A DNA stretch of 36,438 bases from contig NZ_JACDSF010000005.1 in NCBI RefSeq assembly GCF_013449685.1, positions 21,567 through 58,004 on the forward strand. The letters run 5' to 3'. The DNA comes from Pectobacterium brasiliense (GTDB lineage: Bacteria > Pseudomonadota > Gammaproteobacteria > Enterobacterales > Enterobacteriaceae). Both the position numbers and the translations under genes were made by a program. Under the pieces are notes generated by a model. The model was not told the DNA's origin and did no database searches. It saw only the letters and a program-made list of their open reading frames with translations. Of this stretch, positions 31,988 to 36,438 are shown in pieces (within the stretch, counting starts at the first letter, position 1; each line of letters opens with the position of its first letter).

Positions 31988-32206
31988 TCACCAGTTCCTG
32001 TTTTCATCAGCAAAAGAACCATTCTGGGTAATAAATCTGGCGACGTTTTCCATCCCTTCGCGGTTTTCCTTTTTCCACACCTCAGTTTTGATACGGTGGG
32101 CTTCTTTGCCTATGACGTCATTCACCAGACCAGAAATAGGTATCCCGGTAGCATTGGGAATCTGATTATCGTTTTTGTCCACGGCAATGTTAATCCGGCG
32201 TTTCAT
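31988..32206 (-). CDS. ccdA: CcdA antitoxin, intact
   Basis: A 72-residue CcdA antitoxin with the ribbon-helix-helix N-terminus (MKRRINIAVDKNDNQIPNATGIPISGLVNDVIG) and the CcdB-binding tail (KENREGMENVARFITQNGSFADENRNW), nearly the F-plasmid tail EGMAEVARFIEMNGSFADENRDW. Length equals that of plasmid CcdA and the reading frame is complete, with AAGGAAC upstream. Its partner ccdB is broken, so it may persist as an orphan that could neutralise incoming CcdB toxins. It begins 14 bases after an XRE repressor gene and may be in its transcript. Confidence 0.9.
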   Translation of the reverse strand: MKRRINIAVDKNDNQIPNATGIPISGLVNDVIGKEAHRIKTEVWKKENREGMENVARFITQNGSFADENRNW

Positions 32207-32220
32207 TGCCGTGTTCCTTT

Positions 32221-32469
32221 TTAACCAAGCGCTTTATATTTTGCAGGGATCTTAGCAATAATGCTGGCGGGGTCTAGAGAGAGTAAACGGGCGATATGGA
32301 TAAATTCTACGATGTCTAACCTTCTTTCCCCGTTCTCAACCTTGGCGATAAACGATTGAGGACGATCCAGCGCTAGCGCTAGGTTTCCCTGCGTGACCCC
32401 TTTGGCAATGCGTGCTTCACGTAATGCCTTGATAACGATTTGATATTCATCAGAGTAAACAGAAGCCAT
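32221..32469 (-). CDS. XRE-family repressor 1
   Basis: An 82-residue single-domain Cro/CI-type HTH protein: ALREARIAKGVTQGNLALALDRPQSFIAKVENGERRLDIVEFIHIARLL. It is a close paralogue of the next upstream gene (by hand about 53 of the first 74 residues identical), so the two arose by tandem duplication. Operator TTATCCCAAAACGGGATAA lies 49 bases upstream. It is followed by ccdA after 14 bases. Role is probably autorepression of the XRE-ccdA unit; what it responds to is unknown. Confidence 0.8.
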   Translation of the reverse strand: MASVYSDEYQIVIKALREARIAKGVTQGNLALALDRPQSFIAKVENGERRLDIVEFIHIARLLSLDPASIIAKIPAKYKALG

Positions 32470-32517
32470 CGATTCAACCCCATAAAATTTGGGATCAAAT
32501 ATCAGTCGCTCACTGCT

Positions 32518-32536
32518 TTATCCCAAAACGGGATAA
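32518..32536. promoter_or_regulatory. Operator of XRE repressor 1
   Basis: TTATCCCAAAACGGGATAA: seven-base arms TTATCCC/GGGATAA around AAAAC. The same arms occur at 32862-32880 in front of the paralogous gene. Further half-sites (TTTGGGATCAAATATC) lie nearer the start codon. Confidence 0.8.
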
Positions 32537-32555
32537 GTGTTTTTTTTTGTATTGA

Positions 32556-32810
32556 TTACTTAATGCTATCTTTCTGTATTTTATTCGCTATTTTTTCTAA
32601 AACAGTGGAAGCGTCTACAGATAGCAGGTGAGCGATGTGGACAAATTCAACAACATCCAGCCTGCGTTCCCCATTCTCGATTTTGGCTACAAAAGACTGA
32701 GGTCGACCTAAAGCGTTCGCCAAATTTTCTTGGGTCATGCCTTTTTCGATTCTGGCCTCTCGCAGTGTTTTTATAACTGATTGATATTCATTTGAATAAA
32801 TCGATGCCAT
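32556..32810 (-). CDS. XRE-family repressor 2
   Basis: An 84-residue Cro/CI-type HTH protein: TLREARIEKGMTQENLANALGRPQSFVAKIENGERRLDVVEFVHIAHLL. I use ATG 32810, which aligns with the start of its paralogue (MASIYSNEYQ versus MASVYSDEYQ). The frame is open to 32849, but that part overlaps operator-like sequence. It is divergent from the Ner-like gene with the palindrome TTATCCCAAAATGGGATAA between them, so it may repress both directions. No phage structural genes are near. Confidence 0.8.
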   Translation of the reverse strand: MASIYSNEYQSVIKTLREARIEKGMTQENLANALGRPQSFVAKIENGERRLDVVEFVHIAHLLSVDASTVLEKIANKIQKDSIK

Positions 32811-32861
32811 TTTGGTGACCTTGATAGATATCCCAAAATCGAATATCAATCATTTCCTTTT

Positions 32862-32880
32862 TTATCCCAAAATGGGATAA
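32862..32880. promoter_or_regulatory. Operator between XRE repressor 2 and the Ner-like gene
   Basis: TTATCCCAAAATGGGATAA has the same arms as the site at 32518-32536, with AAAAT as centre. A related half-site (TATCCCAAAATCGAATATC) lies at 32829-32847. Its position suits control of both divergent genes. Confidence 0.8.
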
Positions 32881-32913
32881 TCGGCGCAATTCATCACAGG
32901 GAGAGGTCGATAA

Positions 32914-33156
32914 ATGGATAATTACGATTGGCATCCGGCAGACATTATTGCTGGCTTAAGGAAGAAAGGAACAACGTTGGCCGCGGTATCAAGAGCATCT
33001 GGATTAGCGTCTTCAACACTTGCTAACTCACTAACAAGACATTGGCCGAAAGGTGAGAGATTAATTGCCTGCGCATTGGGAAAGCAACCGGAGGAGATCT
33101 GGCCGTCACGCTATCGGAGTATGAGCCCGAATCATGGGGAAGGGGAGGCGGGATAA
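32914..33156 (+). CDS. Ner/Nlp-like HTH protein
   Basis: An 80-residue protein of the Ner/Nlp (SfsB) family, related to the phage Mu Ner repressor: DWHPADIIAGLRKKGTTLAAVSRASGLASSTLANSLTRHWPKGERLIACALGKQPEEIWPSRY. The core is essentially the E. coli Nlp core. GGGAGAGG precedes the start. It is divergent from XRE repressor 2. A 32-base copy of its middle part lies at 29738-29770, on the other side of the accessory block. Confidence 0.85.
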   Translation: MDNYDWHPADIIAGLRKKGTTLAAVSRASGLASSTLANSLTRHWPKGERLIACALGKQPEEIWPSRYRSMSPNHGEGEAG

Positions 33157-33210
33157 CGCGCTCGTAGAGAATCGAACGGTGTTCGATGAAGAGTCCACAC
33201 GCCAGAAACG

Positions 33211-33236
33211 AAAAACCCCCGCCGAAGGCGAGGGTT
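33211..33236 (-). terminator. Strong terminator next to the tRNA-like remnant
   Basis: On the minus strand AACCCTCGCC, loop TTCG, GGCGGGGGTT, then TTTTT. It lies ten bases past the tRNA-like 3' end, the usual place for a tRNA gene terminator. Confidence 0.8.
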
Positions 33237-33245
33237 AAGAATTAG

Positions 33246-33268
33246 TGGTGCCGGACTAGGAATCGAAC
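33246..33268 (-). other. tRNA 3'-end remnant, probable attachment site
   Basis: On the minus strand 23 bases read GTTCGATTCCTAGTCCGG then CACCA, a T-arm and acceptor end with CCA. The closest match I know is tRNA-Phe (GTTCGATTCCGAGTCCGG then GCACCA), with one substitution and one missing G. No anticodon or D-arm follows; sequence beyond 33268 is unrelated and AT-rich. An element integrated in a tRNA gene leaves exactly such a 3' copy at its distal end, with the intact gene at the other end, here expected right of the window. Confidence 0.65.
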
Positions 33269-33601
33269 ATTTATACAATCCTATGTTTTATAGAATAAAA
33301 ATCAGTACATGTTGTTTTTTACCAACGTATATTTACCAACAAATCAAGGGTGTTGTCAATTTAAATCAATAAGTTACGTTATTTTTCGGTAGTAGACATC
33401 AGTAAACATCGGTTTTTAGATAGTGTAAACATCATATTGTCAAATAAAAGAGCACTTTTTGCCAAAAGATATAACTAATTGTTTTTAATTAATTTCTTGT
33501 ATTTTTCCTCTGTTCCCTTCCAAAAAGCCTAAAAATAGGTGTTGATCGTCATAAGCGATATTCGAATAATACATTCCATCAAATAACAAAAGGAAAAATA
33601 T
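33269..33601. promoter_or_regulatory. AT-rich leader of alpA with iteron-like repeats
   Basis: No gene. It contains three direct copies of a GTAAACATC-type word (GTAGACATC 33392-33400, GTAAACATC 33402-33410 and 33425-33433) and two TTACCAAC words (33319, 33333). Such clustered repeats upstream of alpA could be regulator or replication-protein binding sites. Confidence 0.45.
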
Positions 33602-33805
33602 ATGAAAGAAAAAACAAAACTGATCCGTATTTCTGAAGTAATCGATCGCACAGGGTTTTGCAGGGCTTGGATTTATCGACTGATTAAAAATAATAGTTTT
33701 CCATCACCCGTAAAAACAGGTGAACGGTCTATCGCATTCATTGAAAGTGAAGTTGATCAGTGGATTGAAGAAAAGATTTTTTATTCACGTAATCAAGCTG
33801 CGTAA
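33602..33805 (+). CDS. alpA: AlpA-family regulator
   Basis: A 67-residue AlpA/MerR-like HTH protein: LIRISEVIDRTGFCRAWIYRLIKNNSFPSPVKTGERSIAFIESEVDQWIEEKI. AlpA proteins activate excision or replication genes in P4-like and other phage-inducible satellites and islands. AAGGA precedes the start. It faces the rep gene pair convergently, with a shared hairpin between. Its place just inside the tRNA-like attachment remnant supports an integrative element. Confidence 0.85.
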   Translation: MKEKTKLIRISEVIDRTGFCRAWIYRLIKNNSFPSPVKTGERSIAFIESEVDQWIEEKIFYSRNQAA

Positions 33806-33809
33806 AACT

Positions 33810-33845
33810 AAATATAAGCCACGGAGTGGCCTATATTTGTTTTTC
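33810..33845. terminator. Bidirectional terminator between alpA and the HTH gene
   Basis: AAATATA-GCCAC (33810-33822) pairs with GTGGC-TATATTT (33826-33838), with one mismatch. GTTTTTC follows on the plus strand and the minus-strand gene stop falls in the stem's 3' side. Confidence 0.75.
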
Positions 33846-34088
33846 TTGTAATGCTAAATATCTACGATAATAAGACATAGCACTATCTAAGGTAGTATCC
33901 ATTTTTTCAGCTACCTCACGCCATTTAAGACCAGATGATCTCAATTCAAAAGCAAGCTGTCTTTTTTCTGCTGCTTCTTTTTCATACTGTTCACGAGGCA
34001 TAGCATAATATTTCACTATCGTTTTACGAGACACGCCAGCCATTTTTGCAAAATCTTTTGCTTTTATCTTTTTTCCGTTAATAATCAT
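33831..34088 (-). CDS. Small HTH protein coupled to the replication gene
   Basis: An 85-residue basic protein with two helix-turn-helix-like segments: KDFAKMAGVSRKTIVKYYAM and LAFELRSSGLKWREVAEKMDTTLDSAMSYYRRY. ATG 34088 overlaps the rep stop as ATGA, so it is translated by coupling. ColE2-type Rep proteins often carry a C-terminal HTH on the same chain; here that module may be a separate protein that helps origin binding. That is inference. The frame is also open to 34100, but the ATGA overlap decides the start. Confidence 0.7.
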   Translation of the reverse strand: MIINGKKIKAKDFAKMAGVSRKTIVKYYAMPREQYEKEAAEKRQLAFELRSSGLKWREVAEKMDTTLDSAMSYYRRYLALQEKQI

Positions 34089-34942
34089 AATATATCCCAT
34101 ACTTGATCTAGTTTTGTTTTTAAATTTGTTCTTCTTGTTTTTTGTGCTCTTGCCGATTGTATTTCAGAAAACTTTTCTTTAGAAAAATTATCCCACGTCC
34201 ATTTTGTGATGCTTTTACATATTTGTCTTACTTCATTGAGAGAAAGTAGATTGGCAGCATTACTATAGTTATTTAATACAATAGCTTTTGAAAACATATC
34301 ATTGAAAAAATCATCATATGATTTAATTGATTTATATTTCAAAACATCTTTATATGCTATTTTTCTTAAATCCTCAAATAAATTAACATTACGACCTAAA
34401 CCGTAAATATTACTTCTATTCTGCTTTTTATTTTTGTCTGAAAAATCTTCACGAACGAAATCAGATAAATAAGCAAGCTCATATTCTGGTATGTTATTAC
34501 ATATTGTTCTTGATTCGTTTTTATTTAGTGGGTTTCTCATCAATACATCAGCATATGCTCTATCTGCTTTTAATCTTTCAGTTAGTCCCGCCTGAACATA
34601 CGCAGCAAATTTCAATGGTTTTATTTTTGCTGCATCCGTTTTCAATACAGGACTTTTTAACGCATACAGAAGATGAGCATGACCATTATTTGTATTTTGA
34701 ATAATAATATTCGGCTTCGGTAAACCTACTAAATCCCACGCTATTGCCCCGTATTCGTGGTCTATGTCAAAGACTAATCCATTTGTGAAAAATCTGTTAT
34801 TGTATGCGATATATTTATTTCTAAATGCTATTTCTTTGTGTCTTCTATATACACCTTTTGATGGATTATCACAGCATAAAACGTATTCTTGTATTTGACT
34901 TTTGTATTTTTCTATATTATAAATATTTTGATTTAATATCAT
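34085..34942 (-). CDS. rep: ColE2-type replication initiator/primase-like protein
   Basis: A 285-residue protein of the theta-plasmid replicase family seen in ColE2-like plasmids and satellites. It has acidic motif LVFDIDHE (57-63), IIIQNTNNGHAHLLYAL (79-95), and GRNVNLFEDLRKIAY (183-197), the family's GRN..LF...R..AY signature. Such Rep proteins bind the origin and lay the first primer. The chain ends shortly after EIQSARAQKTRR without the usual C-terminal HTH, which may be supplied by the overlapping downstream gene. The gene is strongly AT-rich, unlike the chromosome, suggesting transfer. Confidence 0.75.
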   Translation of the reverse strand: MILNQNIYNIEKYKSQIQEYVLCCDNPSKGVYRRHKEIAFRNKYIAYNNRFFTNGLVFDIDHEYGAIAWDLVGLPKPNIIIQNTNNGHAHLLYALKSPVLKTDAAKIKPLKFAAYVQAGLTERLKADRAYADVLMRNPLNKNESRTICNNIPEYELAYLSDFVREDFSDKNKKQNRSNIYGLGRNVNLFEDLRKIAYKDVLKYKSIKSYDDFFNDMFSKAIVLNNYSNAANLLSLNEVRQICKSITKWTWDNFSKEKFSEIQSARAQKTRRTNLKTKLDQVWDIL

Positions 34943-35199
34943 ATTAAATAATCATTATAAGTGATGCTCCTTTTTATTTTCGTTTTGGTTGACTGTAAAT
35001 AATAGGGGCTTTATTTTTTTTGTTTTTACATTCATTTCTTTATAATAAAGAGATAACAGATATTATATTCTAGTCAAGTGGTACTCTAACCATATCAGAT
35101 ATTATGTTGTTCTTGGTTGAAATAAATAACATGGTGCCCTGTGATTAATGGCACTAAGACTACTTTAGTAAAACAATTTTTATAAATGCAAATAAGAAA
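34943..35199. other. AT-rich leader of rep, possible origin region
   Basis: About 250 bases without a gene, upstream of rep on the minus strand. I see no clear iteron array or dnaA box here. A word resembling GGTGCC(A/C) recurs at its left end next to the 35200-35220 hairpin. Confidence 0.3.
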
Positions 35200-35220
35200 G
35201 GTGCCATATGAAATGGCACC
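35200..35220 (-). terminator. Terminator of the secreted-protein gene
   Basis: GGTGCCAT (35200-35207) and ATGGCACC (35213-35220) form a stem followed on the minus strand by TTTCTTATTT, 36 bases past the stop codon of the secreted-protein gene. Confidence 0.7.
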
Positions 35221-35255
35221 GATAAATAAAAAGCCAATATTTTTGTTTGTAATGA

Positions 35256-35963
35256 TTATTTCTTTCTTGCTGTCCTTATATATCCATCTTTATCATAAAT
35301 TTTTAATCCATTACCATCTATTACATAATAAGAGCCAAACTTATCGTTGTTCTTTTTATATTTATTATCAAGTTTTGTTAGTTGATAGGTTCCACTGCTG
35401 CCATCACCGTTTAATCGTTTTAAAAAATATCCCCGTGATGTTCTCGTTATTGTAAATGTTGCGTCCAAAAATTCAGGTGAACCAACATCGTCATACCATG
35501 AGCCTATAACAACATCTTTATCGGTTTTATCTGATACTGATTCAGGTATTTGCATGTTTTTAAAGCAAACTGCCATTCGTTGCATCTCACCTTTACTTAT
35601 TAGAGCACCGCTGACCATATCAATATTATTTTTTAACATGAAGTTAATCAGATCTGGCTGACAAAATTTGACTTCCCATGCTTTAGTTATTGCTAAGTTT
35701 TGCAATTTAGCTGTTTTATCATGATCAGCATTTGGAACGCTCAAAAGATTTTTTTCAGAAGTATCAAAATCCATTCTATACGCATTTAATGGTTTTTCAG
35801 TTGTTTGATATGCTTTAATATATTTTATTGCTCCTTCTTTCGAAGTCGTTGATACTTTTTTACCGTATTCATCTAAACCGTGATTAATATTATCAGCCCA
35901 TGCAGTAGATTGTGTGGATAATGTCAATAAAATGACTAAGGTAAATTTATTTATTTTCATCAT
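35256..35963 (-). CDS. Secreted protein of unknown function
   Basis: A 235-residue protein, not recognised. A signal peptide (MMKINKFTLVILLTLSTQSTAWA, cleaved near 23) indicates export. The N-terminal half is helical and charged. The C-terminal 90 residues are beta-rich (GSWYDDVGSPEFLDATFTITRTSRGYFLKRLNGDGSSGTY, then GSYYVIDGNGLKIYDKDGYI), like a small lipocalin-type or DUF domain that begins GxWyd. AAGGA lies just upstream of ATG 35963 or 35960. Inside an AlpA/Rep element it would be cargo. Confidence 0.6.
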   Translation of the reverse strand: MMKINKFTLVILLTLSTQSTAWADNINHGLDEYGKKVSTTSKEGAIKYIKAYQTTEKPLNAYRMDFDTSEKNLLSVPNADHDKTAKLQNLAITKAWEVKFCQPDLINFMLKNNIDMVSGALISKGEMQRMAVCFKNMQIPESVSDKTDKDVVIGSWYDDVGSPEFLDATFTITRTSRGYFLKRLNGDGSSGTYQLTKLDNKYKKNNDKFGSYYVIDGNGLKIYDKDGYIRTARKK

Positions 35964-36301
35964 AGATCCTTCGAGGTATTGAAGTTTATAAAATAGCATA
36001 TTGGCATTTTTATTAAAATCTTTAATGTGGTAAATGGTTTGTTGTTTTTATGCTATTGATTTTCTAGTTATTTATAATGAATTGACGCCAGAAAACGAAC
36101 AAAAGCAAGTTTTGTCCGTTTCTGTCGCCGCCGATCAAACCCCATGCCTTCAGATTTCACATAGCAGCGGTACTTTTTACGCAAAGCTACCTATTACGCA
36201 CTGCTACCAGAAAGACAATATATTATTTACCATATCTTTTATTTGCATTTTATTTATCGTGCAATGTATTTATTTATGTAGCCGCTATTGACTAGATCTT
36301 A
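35964..36301. other. Gene-free or doubtful interval
   Basis: About 340 bases. The plus strand has an 85-codon frame from 36034 (MVCCFYAIDFLVIYNEL...), with no ribosome-binding site and a composition that changes midway; I do not accept it as a gene. The segment near 36085-36200 is less AT-rich than its flanks. Confidence 0.3.
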
Positions 36302-36438
36302 TTATCGGTTATTTATTTAAATATAGGTGTAGTTCAGCTTTGTTTTTTTGTTCTTCGGAAACTGAGGCAAGGTGTAATAGCGTATCCGCTATTTTACCCA
36401 ATCCTATCGGATTGCCAGGGCGGGATTCCACTTTGCTT
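36302..36438 (-). CDS. 3' end of a gene cut by the window edge
   Basis: The minus strand is open from the window edge to TAA at 36302-36304, giving 44 C-terminal residues: SKVESRPGNPIGLGKIADTL, then LHLASVSEEQKNKAELHLYLNNR. The charged helical end looks coding, but I do not recognise the family. It lies inside the AlpA/Rep element. Confidence 0.45.

Noticed and set aside
31685-32224. 179-codon plus-strand frame over ccdA/ccdB
   Set aside because: It is the antisense of ccdA and the broken ccdB, whose homology is clear.
32221-33156. Intact prophage
   Set aside because: Only repressor-type genes; no integrase, structural, lysis or packaging genes in the window.
36034-36291. 85-codon plus-strand frame
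   Set aside because: No ribosome-binding site, mixed composition along the frame and no family resemblance.

Overview
The window looks like a chromosomal segment of a soft-rot enterobacterium, most likely Pectobacterium. I infer this from an Svx-type secreted virulence protein, close relatives of E. coli RspR, MdtG, GudX, YjjJ, NepI and AzuC, a Salmonella-type CueP, and core genes of moderate GC content. No rRNA or complete tRNA gene is visible, and species cannot be assigned by reading alone.

Layout. 1-4200: an RspR-like GntR regulator, a secreted phytase-like protein, the MFS efflux pump MdtG, and a 25-codon gene matching AzuC with a textbook CRP box and a terminator. 4204-8274: Svx, then a LuxR/PAS regulator followed by a purine/cytosine-type permease. 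8951-13358: an acidic-sugar cassette (MFS carrier plus GudX-like enolase), a remnant of an AAA ATPase gene, and a YjjJ-type HipA kinase. 13454-19086: a five-gene chaperone-usher fimbrial operon on the minus strand (major pilin, usher, chaperone, adhesin, minor pilin). A long AT-rich region separates it from a divergent MarT/FidL-like regulatory pair (19777-21001), the likely local regulator. 21122-29679: small accessory units, each with its own switch: cueP behind a CueR/MerR-type promoter, a TetR-VOC-HPP locus with two operators, an O-methyltransferase, a secreted esterase divergent from an OhrR-like regulator, and a NepI-like MFS exporter divergent from a cupin AraC regulator.

29700-36438 is accessory DNA, mostly AT-rich, in two blocks. 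The first holds an atypical sensor-ATPase/receiver pair, an intact ccdA with a broken ccdB, two tandem XRE repressors with matching palindromic operators, and a divergent Ner/Nlp-like gene. The second starts at a 23-bp remnant resembling a tRNA-Phe 3' end, followed by iteron-like repeats, an AlpA regulator, a ColE2-type replication protein overlapping a small HTH gene, and a secreted protein of unknown function. This looks like the left part of a satellite-type integrative element whose right end and integrase lie outside the window.

The best candidates for little-described biology are the degenerate sensor/receiver pair at 30624-31434, the AlpA/Rep element from 33246 onward, the pairing of a redox-type OhrR-like regulator with a secreted esterase, and the AzuC homologue under a perfect CRP box.
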